A DNA stretch of 64,000 nucleotides from Zobellella endophytica. Lineage in GTDB: Bacteria; Pseudomonadota; Gammaproteobacteria; Enterobacterales; Aeromonadaceae. The notes under the pieces were generated by a model. The model was given only the letters and a program-made list of their open reading frames with translations, had not been told where the DNA came from and did not search any database. The stretch covers positions 1 to 64,000 of the forward strand of contig NZ_PXYG01000004.1 in the NCBI RefSeq assembly GCF_003012775.1, given 5' to 3'. Both the position numbers and the translations under genes were made by a program. This document shows positions 25,998 to 35,148 of this stretch, piece by piece. Every line of letters starts with the position of its first letter. The stretch's first letter is position 1.

Positions 25998-26898
25998 GAC
26001 TATGGCCCTCGTGTTGCCGCCCGATGGCGGTCAACCCAGCTTTGATTGAATCCCATTTTTGTTTTTTCAATGGGTTATAAAATGGTTAAGCGCAAAGCCA
26101 GTCCGTCCTGGGCCAGCTTTCAATTTCCCCGTAATTACAGGCTAGTTTAATAACCAAAAGTCGGATGGATTTTTTACAAGAAAAAAGATAAGTGAATTTC
26201 TATTGGTTTCCTTGACGGTCCGGTGTCCATGCACCACTAATTAACTCAAGTGCGCCAGGTGGATGGGCGAATACCGACTAAATAGAGTATATGGATTGCA
26301 ACATTAATAGTCGGATAAGCCTTTAATATACAAAAGGATATGGATTTAAATAACGAATCGGGAGCCAATTGGATGCCAGTTCGGGCAGCAGGACCCCCAG
26401 GGATGGTGTGGCCGGGCTCTCCAGGGAAGGAGAGCGGATCTGCGCCCGGCCAGGGTTGTTGCACCAGGCGGCCACCGCTCGGTTATTGATAAGTCACGCT
26501 GGCGAGAAAGGGAATTTCGCTGTCAGTCTCACTTGAGCCAGCATTGATATGTGCCATGGAGGGAAGCCATGGAAGCTCAAGCCGTTCATCGGAAATATCT
26601 GTTCCGGGGGCATGATCCCCCGCCATTCTTGCCGTTTCCTGTATTTTCAGGCGCGGTGAGCTTATTCATCCTGTTCCTTTCAATAATTGGTAATAGTTAA
26701 TTGCCAAGCAGGAGCTCTTTACTTTTTAAGTAAAGAGCGGGTGGGTAATAGGTACGGGTAATATTTTATCTCTGCTATCTGCCTGGCGCTGTTATCGAAT
26801 AAAGATGGCGGCACCTGGTTATTGGAAAAATGGTTTCTCTCCGGAGGGGGATTATTTAATCATCTCCGGGTGAAGCCAAGCCAAATGGAGTGGCTATC
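25998..26898. other. 0.9-kb AT-rich divergent intergenic region, non-coding
   Basis: It separates the secretion operon (left, minus) from the RTX peroxidase (right, plus). I see no supportable gene. Visible structures include CCCATT/AATGGG around an A-rich loop (about 26052-26075), CTTGAGC (26532-26538) with GCTCAAG (26575-26581) enclosing two direct copies of GCCATGGA, CGGGGG/CCCCCG (26605-26622), and the perfect 11-bp stem GCTCTTTACTT/AAGTAAAGAGC (26714-26738). The base composition is clearly more AT-rich than the surrounding genes. It probably holds two promoters and a long 5' leader. Confidence 0.6.
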
Positions 26899-29800
26899 AT
26901 GGTTAAGTTAACTCAAAACGATCTGGACTTTATATTGCAACAGATCCATATCTCCGAGCGGCATGCGGCCGGGGAAAACCTGGCGGACATGATCCCCGAG
27001 CCCTTGCTGCCCTGGGGTGTACGCACCGTCGACGGTTCTTTTAATAACTTCCTGCCCGGCTCCGAGCATTTCGGCTCCGCCGATCAGCCCATGCCCCAAC
27101 TGCTGGATCCGGAATTCCGCGATGGGGAAATGGGCACCTCCTACCTCGACAATACCGGCGCCGGGGTAGTGGACTCCCAGCCCAGAACCATCAGTAACCT
27201 GATCGTCGATCAATCACAGGACAATCCGGCGGCGGCGGCGGCGGCCGACAGCACGGTCGACTTTGGATCAGGTATTGCGAACAATGGCGACTTCTTTATT
27301 CCCAACCAGGCGCCGGATGAGGGCCTGACCGCGCCTTTTAACTCCTGGATGACCTTCTTTGGCCAGTTTTTCGACCATGGTCTGGACTTGATCAACAAAG
27401 GTGACAACGGCAGCGTCTTTATTCCGCTGCAACCCGACGATCCCTTGTTTGTGGAAGGCAGTCCCACCAACTTTATGATCCTGACCCGGGCCACCAACGA
27501 GGTCTTTATCGGCCCCAACGGGGAAGAAATCCGTACCCAGGTCAACCAGACCACCCCTTTTGTCGACCAGAACCAGACCTATACCTCCCACGCTTCCCAC
27601 CAGGTGTTTCTGCGGGAATACGAGCTGGACGGTGCCGGTAATCCGGTGTCCACCGGTCACCTGCTGGACGGCGCCACCGGCGGCCTGGCCAACTGGGCCG
27701 AGGTCAAGGCCCAGGCCCTGGATATGTTGGGTATTGCACTGACCGATGCAGATGTGCTCAATGTGCCGCTGCTGGCCACCGACCTTTACGGCAAGTTTAT
27801 TCCCGGTGCCAACGGCTATGCCCAGCTGGTGATGGCGGACGGCAGTCTGCTGGAAGGAACCGAGGGTGGCGTCAGCACCGAAGGCGCGTTGCGCACCGGC
27901 CATGCCTTCCTGGATGATATCGCTCATGCGGCGGTACCGGTGCTGGTGGATGGCGTGCCCGATCCGACCGCCTACGATGCCGCCCTGCTGGAAGCTCACT
28001 TTATTACCGGCGACGGCCGCGGCAACGAAAATATCGGCCTGACCACGGTACACCATGTGTTCCACTCCGAGCACAACCGCCTGGTGGAACATGTGCAGGA
28101 TCTGATACTGGCCAGCGGCGATGCGGACTATATCGCCCAGTGGCAATTGTCTCCGGGCGTATGGAACGGGGAGTATCTGTTCCAGGCGGCGCGCTTCGTT
28201 ACCGAAATGGAATACCAGCACTTGGTGTTCGAAGAATTCGCCCGCACCATACAGCCGGCGATAGACCCCTTCTTCTTCTCCAATAACGCGGATATCGATC
28301 CGGCCATCGTCGCCGAGTTTGCCCATGTGGTGTACCGCTTCGGCCACTCCATGCTGACCGATACCATCGATCGGGTAAATATGGACATGACCGAGGATCC
28401 CATCGGGTTGATCCAGGCTTTCCTCAATCCCATCGAGTTCAATAATAGTGGGGTGGATGCGGACGCCGCCGCCGGCGCCATTATTCGCGGCATGACCCGG
28501 CAGACCGGCAACGAGATCGATGAGTTCGTGACCAGTGCCCTGCGCAACAATCTGCTGGGCTTGCCGCTGGATCTGGCGACCATCAATATCGCCCGGGGCC
28601 GGGATGTGGGCGTGCCCTCGCTTAACCATGCCCGGGCCCAGTTCTTTGAAGCCTCCGGCGACAGCCAGCTGCGCCCCTACGACAGCTGGGTGGATTTTGC
28701 CCAGAACATCAAGAACCCGGCGTCCATTATCAACTTTATCGCTGCCTACGGTACCCATGGCTCCATCACCGCGGAGACCACGCTGGCAGGCAAGCGGGAT
28801 GCCGCTACCCTGTTGGTGATGGGGGGAGATGGTGCGCCTGGTGACAGGGTGGATTACCTTAACAGCACCGGCAGCTGGGCCGGAATGGAAACCGGCCTGA
28901 ACGATGTGGACTTCTGGGTTGGCGGCCTGGCCGAGGAGAATATGCCGTTCGGCGGCTTCCTTGGCCCTACCTTCAACTTCGTGTTCGAGGTGCAGCTGGA
29001 AAACCTGCAGGAAGGGGATCGCTTCTACTACCTGAGCCGGACCCAGGGCCTGAACCTGCTGAACGAGCTGGAAAACAACTCCTTCGCCAAGCTGATTATG
29101 GCCAACACCGACCTGGGCAGCCCCGGTTCATCCCACCTGCCCGGCGCCATCTTCCAGTCGGTCAGCCATATCCTGGAAATGAACGAAGCCCTGCAGATAG
29201 GTCCGGATCCGACTCAGGATGATCCCATCCTCAATGCCCTCAGCCCCTTTGTGGTGCGGCGGGATATCGACAATGACGGCGACTGGGACTACCTGCACTA
29301 TACCGGTGCCGACCACGTAGTGCTCGGTGGTACTGAAGAGATGGATACCCTGATCGGCGGCAAGGGTGACGATACCCTCTGGGGCGACGGCGGCAACGAC
29401 CGGCTCGAAGGCGGCTATGGGGTGGATACCATCCATGGTGGTGCCGGCGATGATATCATCACCGACTCCGGCGACAACGACGTCATCCACGGCGACGACG
29501 GCAACGACGTGATCCATACCGGCCCCGGTGACCTGGACTTGATCTTCGGTGGTGGCGGTACCGACTATATTATCGGCGGTCCCGACAGCAAGGAAATCTT
29601 CGGCGGTACCGGTGATGACTTTATCTATGCCGGTGACGGCCCCAGCTTTATCCTCGGTAATGAGGGGGACGACTGGCTGGAGGGCGGCCCGCGCTTCGAT
29701 ACCCTCGCCGGGGAAAACTCCGAACTGTTCTTCAACAGTTCCATCATCGGCCACGACGTCATGCTCGGTGGCGGTAACGATACCGACTTCGACGGCGAGT

Positions 29801-31830
29801 CCGGCGACGATATCATGGTGCAGAACACCGGTATCAGCCGTAACGAAGGCATGCTCGGCTTCGACTGGATTACCCACAAGAACAATCCCCTTGCCGCCGA
29901 CTCCGACTTGCGACTGCGGGTGTTCGAAACGGATTTCGAGGATATCCTGCGCAACCGCTTCGATCGGGTGGAGGGGGTATCCGGATGGATCCATGACGAT
30001 GTGCTGATCGGCGATGATCGGGGCATGGTTGATCCCGAAGGGGCTGAGCTGGATGCCGAACTGACCATGGTCGGCCATGAGCTAACCCAGGCCGGGGTGG
30101 ATCGTATCGATGGCCTGATCGACATCCTCGGCATCAGGGCCAACGCCAATCCTACCAACGACCCGGATGCGGTGATTTTCAACAGTGGCGAAAACGCCGG
30201 TAATATCATCATGGGTGGCGGTGGCAGCGATATCATCACCGGCAAGGGCGCCAACGATATTATCGACGGCGACGCCTGGCTCAACGTGCGTATCGCGGTC
30301 AGCGGCGTGGATGGCCTGACCTCCATCGAGAGCCTCAAGGATATCGAATCCCGCATGTTCTCCGGCGAGATCAACCCCGGTCAGCTCAGCATAGTGCGGG
30401 AAATCCTGAATGGCGGCCAGGTCGGGGATATCGATACCGCCGTCTATTCGGACGTGATGGCCAGCTACGATATCGTGGAAAACCCGGCCGACCTCAGCTG
30501 GACGGTGACGCACGCCCGCGGCACCCTGCTGGATGGCAGCGACTTGCTGCGCAATATCGAGCGGCTGCAGTTCAGCGATGTCACCATGGATCTGGTCAGC
30601 GGCAACCTGCTGGCATCGGGCACCCCCGAGGTCAACGATACCACCCCCACCGAGGGGCAGGAGCTGACCGCCGGTCTCGGCTCGCTCGTCGATCTGAATG
30701 GCACCAACAACTCGACCTTCAGCTATCAGTGGCAGGTGGGCAGTGGCCTGACCTTTGTCAATATAGCGGGGGCGGTCGGGGCGACCTTTACGCCGACCCA
30801 GGATCAGGTCGGTCAGCAGTTGCGGGTGGTGGTGTCTTTTAGTGACGATGTCGGCTTCCTGGAAACAGTGGCATCGGTACCGACCGGAGTGGTGGGGGAT
30901 CTCTACTCGGGTTCGGCCCTCGGCGATATTGTGTCGCTGACGCTCGGCAATGACATTGCCCGGGGTTTCGCGGGCGACGATCAACTGCTCGGTTCAGGAG
31001 GTGATGACTGGCTGTCGGGCGCCAACGGGAATGATTCGTTGCATGGCCAGGGAGGCAACGATGTGCTGCTGGGGGGGGCGGGCACCGATACCCTCTACGG
31101 GGATGATGGCGACGACCTGCTGAATGGTCATGGCGGGGACGATCAGCTTGCCGGTGGTGCGGGTAACGATACCCTCTACGGCGGTGGCAACAACGACACC
31201 CTTGGCGGCAACGCCGGAGACGACCTGCTCTATGGCCAGGGTGGCAACGATGTCCTCTTCGGTGGGGTCGGCAACGATTTTCTCGCCGGTAACGCCGGGG
31301 ATGACCAGCTACAAGGGGGCCTGGGCAATGACAGTCTCTATGGGGGCCATGGTAACGACCTTATGGCAGGCAACGCCGGAGATGACATGCTCTATGGTGG
31401 CCAGGGCAACGACAACCTCTATGGTGGTGATGGTAGCGACTTCATGACCGGCCAGGGCGGGGACGACCTGTTGGTGGGGGGGCTGGGTAACGACGCACTC
31501 TATGGTGCGGCGGGGAACGACACCCTGAATGGTCAGGAGGGGGACGATGTGTTGGATGGGGGGACCGGTAACGACCTGCTTATCGGTGCCGCCGGCAACG
31601 ACACCTTCGCCTTCTCCCAGGCCAACTTCGGTCTGGATACCATTCAGGACTTTACCTCCGGTCAGGACCTGATGGATATCTCCGCCCTGGGCGTCACCAG
31701 CGCCAACTTCGCCAGCCAGGTCGTGATTACCGACGGCGGTGTGGATGCCATCGTTACCATCGGTGGCAGCAGCATCACTCTGGTGGGGGTAACGGCAGTG
31801 GTGGAAGCGGACTTTATCCTGGCTGCCTGA
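26899..31830 (+). CDS. Secreted RTX heme peroxidase (MopA-like)
   Basis: A 1643-residue exported protein. An animal-type heme peroxidase domain covers roughly residues 100-690. Its distal-His segment is WMTFFGQFFDHGLD (His160). RGNENIGLTTVHHVFHSEHNR follows, then proximal-His VYRFGHSMLTD (His483) and the RGRDVGVPSLNHAR signature. About 12 imperfect RTX nonapeptides follow (residues 820-945), then the conserved block EGMLGFDWITHKNNPL. An Ig-like domain covers about 1240-1335, and 24 tandem GGxGNDxLx nonapeptides run from 1356 to 1571. The end, from DTIQDFTSGQDLMDIS to DFILAA, is a typical type I secretion signal. The same architecture occurs in the Mn(II)-oxidising peroxidase MopA. The start follows AATGGAG by 8 nt. 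The adjacent type I exporter is the likely transporter. Confidence 0.93.
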   Translation: MVKLTQNDLDFILQQIHISERHAAGENLADMIPEPLLPWGVRTVDGSFNNFLPGSEHFGSADQPMPQLLDPEFRDGEMGTSYLDNTGAGVVDSQPRTISNLIVDQSQDNPAAAAAADSTVDFGSGIANNGDFFIPNQAPDEGLTAPFNSWMTFFGQFFDHGLDLINKGDNGSVFIPLQPDDPLFVEGSPTNFMILTRATNEVFIGPNGEEIRTQVNQTTPFVDQNQTYTSHASHQVFLREYELDGAGNPVSTGHLLDGATGGLANWAEVKAQALDMLGIALTDADVLNVPLLATDLYGKFIPGANGYAQLVMADGSLLEGTEGGVSTEGALRTGHAFLDDIAHAAVPVLVDGVPDPTAYDAALLEAHFITGDGRGNENIGLTTVHHVFHSEHNRLVEHVQDLILASGDADYIAQWQLSPGVWNGEYLFQAARFVTEMEYQHLVFEEFARTIQPAIDPFFFSNNADIDPAIVAEFAHVVYRFGHSMLTDTIDRVNMDMTEDPIGLIQAFLNPIEFNNSGVDADAAAGAIIRGMTRQTGNEIDEFVTSALRNNLLGLPLDLATINIARGRDVGVPSLNHARAQFFEASGDSQLRPYDSWVDFAQNIKNPASIINFIAAYGTHGSITAETTLAGKRDAATLLVMGGDGAPGDRVDYLNSTGSWAGMETGLNDVDFWVGGLAEENMPFGGFLGPTFNFVFEVQLENLQEGDRFYYLSRTQGLNLLNELENNSFAKLIMANTDLGSPGSSHLPGAIFQSVSHILEMNEALQIGPDPTQDDPILNALSPFVVRRDIDNDGDWDYLHYTGADHVVLGGTEEMDTLIGGKGDDTLWGDGGNDRLEGGYGVDTIHGGAGDDIITDSGDNDVIHGDDGNDVIHTGPGDLDLIFGGGGTDYIIGGPDSKEIFGGTGDDFIYAGDGPSFILGNEGDDWLEGGPRFDTLAGENSELFFNSSIIGHDVMLGGGNDTDFDGESGDDIMVQNTGISRNEGMLGFDWITHKNNPLAADSDLRLRVFETDFEDILRNRFDRVEGVSGWIHDDVLIGDDRGMVDPEGAELDAELTMVGHELTQAGVDRIDGLIDILGIRANANPTNDPDAVIFNSGENAGNIIMGGGGSDIITGKGANDIIDGDAWLNVRIAVSGVDGLTSIESLKDIESRMFSGEINPGQLSIVREILNGGQVGDIDTAVYSDVMASYDIVENPADLSWTVTHARGTLLDGSDLLRNIERLQFSDVTMDLVSGNLLASGTPEVNDTTPTEGQELTAGLGSLVDLNGTNNSTFSYQWQVGSGLTFVNIAGAVGATFTPTQDQVGQQLRVVVSFSDDVGFLETVASVPTGVVGDLYSGSALGDIVSLTLGNDIARGFAGDDQLLGSGGDDWLSGANGNDSLHGQGGNDVLLGGAGTDTLYGDDGDDLLNGHGGDDQLAGGAGNDTLYGGGNNDTLGGNAGDDLLYGQGGNDVLFGGVGNDFLAGNAGDDQLQGGLGNDSLYGGHGNDLMAGNAGDDMLYGGQGNDNLYGGDGSDFMTGQGGDDLLVGGLGNDALYGAAGNDTLNGQEGDDVLDGGTGNDLLIGAAGNDTFAFSQANFGLDTIQDFTSGQDLMDISALGVTSANFASQVVITDGGVDAIVTIGGSSITLVGVTAVVEADFILAA

Positions 31831-31868
31831 GCAGGGTAATACCGAAGCCTGCAGTGGCTGAATAAGGC

Positions 31869-31899
31869 AAGGCCACCCGGTGTTCCGGGTGGCCTTTTT
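31869..31899 (+). terminator. Terminator of the RTX peroxidase gene
   Basis: AAGGCCACCCGG (31869-31880), loop TGTT, CCGGGTGGCCTT (31885-31896), then T bases. It is a strong intrinsic terminator 38 nt after the stop codon. Confidence 0.92.
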
Positions 31900-31913
31900 A
31901 TATGTGCCAAATA

Positions 31914-31945
31914 AAAAATGCCCCGAATCGTTTCGGGGCATTTTT
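31914..31945. terminator. Bidirectional terminator
   Basis: AAAAATGCCCCGAA (31914-31927) pairs with TTCGGGGCATTTTT (31932-31945). The A-rich left arm gives a T run on the minus strand and the right arm gives one on the plus strand. It therefore serves the minus-strand membrane protein gene and backs up the peroxidase terminator. Confidence 0.88.
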
Positions 31946-31968
31946 GGGGGCTTGGTTCAGGCGCCGTT

Positions 31969-32610
31969 TCAGGCGTACTGGCGGTTGGCGAACAGTGAAT
32001 ACTGGCCGTTGTCCCGGCGGCGTGCCACGCTGATCAGCGCCAGCATGCCGGTAATACCTGCGACAATCAGCAGCGGGTAGAAGGCCATCACCTCGGTCAG
32101 GGAGTATTTCCAGGACAGCGGGCGGGCAATCCCCAGCATGGCGGCATAGAACCAGGACACGGCGGAGAAAGTGCCGCTGGTCACGGCCAGCATCTGGGCA
32201 TTGGGCGTCATCCGGAGCATGGCGCCGGCCTTGAGCATCAGCGGCATCACGGTGTTATGCAGCAGTATGCCGTTCAGGGTCAGCAGCGACACTATGATGA
32301 TCTTGGCCTGCAATTTAGGGTTGTTGAAGTATTCCAGGCCCGCGCCCGATACGTCCAGTCCGATAATGCTGATGCCGGTGAGCCAGAGGATGGCCAGCGA
32401 CAGGGAAACCACCTTCTGCAGGCTGTTGAAGTGTGGTTTGTCGAAGGTGGCGGCCGCGCCATGTTTCAGCATTTTCTTTGCCATGGAAATATCGCTGGTC
32501 AGCACCAGGCCGACGGCGACACAGCAGGCCAACAGATGCACATAGACGATACCCATGCGCAGCAGTTCCATAAAAGTCTCATTTTGAATCAATGAAGTGA
32601 GTGTGTTCAT
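31969..32610 (-). CDS. Integral membrane protein of unknown function
   Basis: A 213-residue polytopic protein that I cannot assign to a family. About six hydrophobic segments are visible: GIVYVHLLACCVAVGLVL, VVSLSLAILWLTGISIIGL, AKIIIVSLLTLNGILLH, AVTSGTFSAVSWFYAAML, and VMAFYPLLIVAGITGMLALI among them. Possible ligand residues within or near membrane segments are His25 and the His in LLHNTVMPL, but no recognised heme or metal motif is complete. It is a single-gene unit with its own terminator, between the RTX locus and a long empty spacer. Confidence 0.8.
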   Translation of the reverse strand: MNTLTSLIQNETFMELLRMGIVYVHLLACCVAVGLVLTSDISMAKKMLKHGAAATFDKPHFNSLQKVVSLSLAILWLTGISIIGLDVSGAGLEYFNNPKLQAKIIIVSLLTLNGILLHNTVMPLMLKAGAMLRMTPNAQMLAVTSGTFSAVSWFYAAMLGIARPLSWKYSLTEVMAFYPLLIVAGITGMLALISVARRRDNGQYSLFANRQYA

Positions 32611-33364
32611 AATGGCTTCATTCCACTTGTCAATGTTATCGGCCGTATCCCGGGTGGTTATGCATATCCACTACCCAGGCTGACCGTGCCCCTCGGGGCT
32701 CTCCAGATACAGGGGCAAACCATTACGTCTGGTTGTACCCCTCCCGTTGTTTACTTTCCCATGGGCGCTTTCTGATCGCCTTATGATCAAAAAGTGAGCG
32801 AGAAGGTACCATCGCCCCTGAGGGGGTTCAAGCAGGATTTATCCTGAAAAAGTGACGTTATATGCAGACACTATTGGTAGTGAGTACTCGCATGGTACTG
32901 TTGTGACGGGGCTTGAGCTTCAAAAAGGACCGGGTGAAAAATCATCAATCTGGCGTGATGGAAGTTGGGAGGAGACGCCGTATTTTTGCACTAAGTAACT
33001 ATTTTGCAATCCATTGTTGGTGGTTTCCGGGGGCGTCGGCAAGGCCGTTGGTATCGTCACAAAGGTCTGAATGAATCTTTTTATCGGTATGTATCATAAT
33101 GGCGACAAAGTTTTTTTAGTGTCGCCAAAAAAAAGCAGGGGAGGGTGTTCGAAGGAAGCCGATCCGGTAACTTAGTTTCAGTTTGCCGGGCCGGTGATGG
33201 AGGGGTGCCCGGGTAGGTAACAAATCGAAGTTAGACTCGGGTGGGTTTGTCTATCCGGCATCAGGGGCGGATTATCCCATTCCCGGTTGATTTTTGCACG
33301 CTCTGGTTGCTTGAAAAAGCAACAGGCCCGGACTCGCCGGACCCGATTGTTGTCTGTACAAGCG
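32611..33364. other. 750-bp intergenic region without a supportable gene
   Basis: It lies between the membrane protein gene and cyaY. An open frame without a convincing start runs from 32822 to 32998 (58 codons) and ends in TPYFCTK. Its codon use is more AT-rich than that of the neighbours, and it may be a remnant or chance. GGCGACA (33101-33107) and TGTCGCC (33120-33126) enclose a T run and are followed by eight A. No promoter, RNA gene or repeat is clear. Confidence 0.5.
33313..33343 (-). terminator. Terminator of cyaY
   Basis: Read on the minus strand, GGTCCGG and CCGGGCC (plus-strand 33337-33343 and 33325-33331) pair around a 5-nt loop with one G-U pair. TGTTGCTTTTTC follows. A second small hairpin, GTTGCTT/AAGCAAC, lies at 33306-33323. 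It is found 21 nt after the cyaY stop. Confidence 0.55.
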
Positions 33365-33676
33365 TCAGAGGGGGAGTTCGACGCCACCCTGGCGCCGGGC
33401 CTGCAGGCTGAGCCAGCTCAGCAGTTCGTGCCCCTGGCGGTTGTCGATCCACTTGTCCCCCTGCAGGGCGAAGTGGTGGCCGTTTTCCCGGGTGGCCAGC
33501 CAGATCTGGTGCAGCGGCTCCTGGCGGTTGATCACGAACTTGACGCCGTTTTCGAAGGTCAGGGTCATCACGCCGCCGATGGTCTCGCAGTCGATATCGA
33601 TTCCGCTCCGGTCGATACACTCTTCGATATGCTGGTAAATGGCGTCCGCCAAGGCATGGAATTCACTGTCTTTCAT
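33365..33676 (-). CDS. cyaY: Frataxin-like iron donor CyaY
   Basis: A 103-residue frataxin homologue that binds iron and modulates iron-sulfur cluster assembly by IscS. The N-terminal acidic helix is MKDSEFHALADAIYQHIEECID. The beta-sheet carries the family signatures DIDCETIGGVMTLTFENG and INRQEPLHQIWLATRENGHHF. The length is near E. coli CyaY (106). The ATG at 33676 has AGGA upstream; the frame is open 69 nt further without support. It is divergent from lptM, the same arrangement as in E. coli. Confidence 0.95.
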   Translation of the reverse strand: MKDSEFHALADAIYQHIEECIDRSGIDIDCETIGGVMTLTFENGVKFVINRQEPLHQIWLATRENGHHFALQGDKWIDNRQGHELLSWLSLQARRQGGVELPL

Positions 33677-33748
33677 CGTCCGCTTCCTATTGCTTTTGAG
33701 AATCTGAATGCGATTATAAGAGCCTGGAACCATATTCACAGTCATACG

Positions 33749-33871
33749 ATGAACAAATTCAAGCTGACCGCGCTGGTTGCCCTGGCCCTGAGCCTGGCGG
33801 GTTGTGGCCTCAAGGGGCCACTGACCCTGCCCGAAGCGCAGCAGGAGCAGCCCCGGGTTGAGCAGTCGTAA
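33749..33871 (+). CDS. lptM: LPS assembly lipoprotein LptM (YifL)
   Basis: A 40-residue lipoprotein. The signal peptide MNKFKLTALVALALSLAGC has a lipobox LAGC with the modified Cys at residue 19. The invariant short motif GLKGPLTLPE follows, typical of LptM, which helps maturation of the LptD-LptE outer-membrane translocon in E. coli. It starts the lptM-lysA-dapF cluster, and lysA begins 11 nt after its stop. Its small size is normal for the family. Confidence 0.93.
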   Translation: MNKFKLTALVALALSLAGCGLKGPLTLPEAQQEQPRVEQS

Positions 33872-33882
33872 AGGAAACTACC

Positions 33883-35139
33883 TTGGATTACTTTAATTAT
33901 CAGGACGATGGCCGCCTCTATGGCGAAGCCTGCGATCTTACTCGTTTAGCCGAGCAGCACGGCACCCCTCTTTATATATACTCCCGCGCCACCCTGGAGC
34001 GTCACTGGAAAGCCTTCGATCAGGCGGCCGGTGAGGTCGACCACCTGATCTGTTATGCGGTCAAGGCCAACTCCAACCTGGCGGTGCTGAACGTGCTGGC
34101 GCGGCTGGGCTCGGGCTTCGATATCGTCTCCAAGGGGGAATTGAGCCGGGTGATCGCCGCCGGCGGCGATCCGCGCAAGGTGGTGTTTTCCGGGGTCGGC
34201 AAGCGGGTCGACGAAATCCGCTTCGCCCTGGAGCAGCAGATTTTCTGTTTCAACGTCGAGTCGGTGGCGGAACTGGAGCGCATCAACCGGGTGGCGGGCG
34301 AGATGGGTCTCAAGGCGCCGGTGTCCATCCGGGTCAACCCGGATATCGACGCCGGTACCCATCCCTATATCTCCACCGGCCTCAAGGAAAACAAGTTCGG
34401 CATTCCCATCGAGCAGGCCCGGGACATCTATCGCCAGGCGGCGGCCCTGCCTCACCTCGAGGTCAACGGCGTCGACTGCCATATCGGCTCCCAGCTCACC
34501 GAGCTGGCGCCCTTCCTCGAGGCGGTGGACAAGCTGCTGGTGCTGATCGACGGCCTGGCCGAGGACGGCATCCATATCCATCACCTGGACGTGGGCGGCG
34601 GCCTGGGGGTGCGCTACGACCAGGAGGCACCGCCCGAGCCCAGCCGCTACGCCGAGCAGCTCAAGGCCCGCCTGCAGGACCGCAACCTGACCCTGGTGTT
34701 CGAGCCGGGCCGGGCCATTGCCGCCAACGCCGGCGTGCTGCTGACCCGGGTGGAGCACCTCAAGCCGGGTGAGGCCAGGAATTTCGCCATCGTCGACGCC
34801 GCCATGAACGATCTGATCCGCCCGGCGCTGTACAGCGCCTGGCAGGCCATCATTCCGGTCGATTCCACCCTGCAGCGTGACGCCGCCGTCTACGACGTGG
34901 TGGGTCCGGTGTGCGAAACCGGCGACTTTATCGGCAAGGACCGTACACTGTCGATTACCGAGGGGGATCTGCTGGCGGTGCGCTCCGCCGGCGCCTATGG
35001 TTTTGTGATGGCCTCCAACTACAACAGCCGCCCCCGCGCCGCCGAGATCATGGTAGACGGGGATCAGGCCTTTGTGGTGCGCGAGCGGGAACAACTGACC
35101 GAGCTGTGGCGGGGCGAAAGCCTGCTGCCCGGCGCCTGA
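33883..35139 (+). CDS. lysA: Diaminopimelate decarboxylase
   Basis: A PLP enzyme (fold III) that makes lysine from meso-diaminopimelate. The Schiff-base lysine is Lys61 (CYAVKANSN). HIGSQLTELAPF, the glycine-rich GGGLGVRY and the active-site cysteine segment GPVCETGDFIGKDR are present. It has 418 residues, normal for the family. The start is TTG, with AGGA 8 nt upstream, giving MDYFNYQDDGRLYGE, the usual start of the family in this group. It lies between lptM and dapF, so lysine and DAP synthesis are co-transcribed. Confidence 0.95.
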   Translation: MDYFNYQDDGRLYGEACDLTRLAEQHGTPLYIYSRATLERHWKAFDQAAGEVDHLICYAVKANSNLAVLNVLARLGSGFDIVSKGELSRVIAAGGDPRKVVFSGVGKRVDEIRFALEQQIFCFNVESVAELERINRVAGEMGLKAPVSIRVNPDIDAGTHPYISTGLKENKFGIPIEQARDIYRQAAALPHLEVNGVDCHIGSQLTELAPFLEAVDKLLVLIDGLAEDGIHIHHLDVGGGLGVRYDQEAPPEPSRYAEQLKARLQDRNLTLVFEPGRAIAANAGVLLTRVEHLKPGEARNFAIVDAAMNDLIRPALYSAWQAIIPVDSTLQRDAAVYDVVGPVCETGDFIGKDRTLSITEGDLLAVRSAGAYGFVMASNYNSRPRAAEIMVDGDQAFVVREREQLTELWRGESLLPGA

Positions 35140-35148
35140 GGGGTTAGC

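Noticed and set aside
26246-26464. 72-codon minus-strand frame in the peroxidase intergenic region
   Set aside because: No ribosome binding site, AT-rich unbiased codon use and no similarity that I recognise.
27268-28758. Long antisense open frame within the RTX peroxidase gene
   Set aside because: The sense strand carries all heme-peroxidase motifs in one intact frame. The antisense product is low in complexity and has no start signal.
30964-31620. Tandem DNA repeats suggestive of a CRISPR or satellite array
   Set aside because: The 27-bp periodicity is the coding of RTX nonapeptides inside one long gene. Units are degenerate and there are no spacers.
33101-33126. Inverted repeat GGCGACA/TGTCGCC with adjacent A and T runs as a terminator
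   Set aside because: The T run is in the loop on the plus strand and lies before the stem on the minus strand, so neither direction gives a canonical terminator, and no gene ends nearby.
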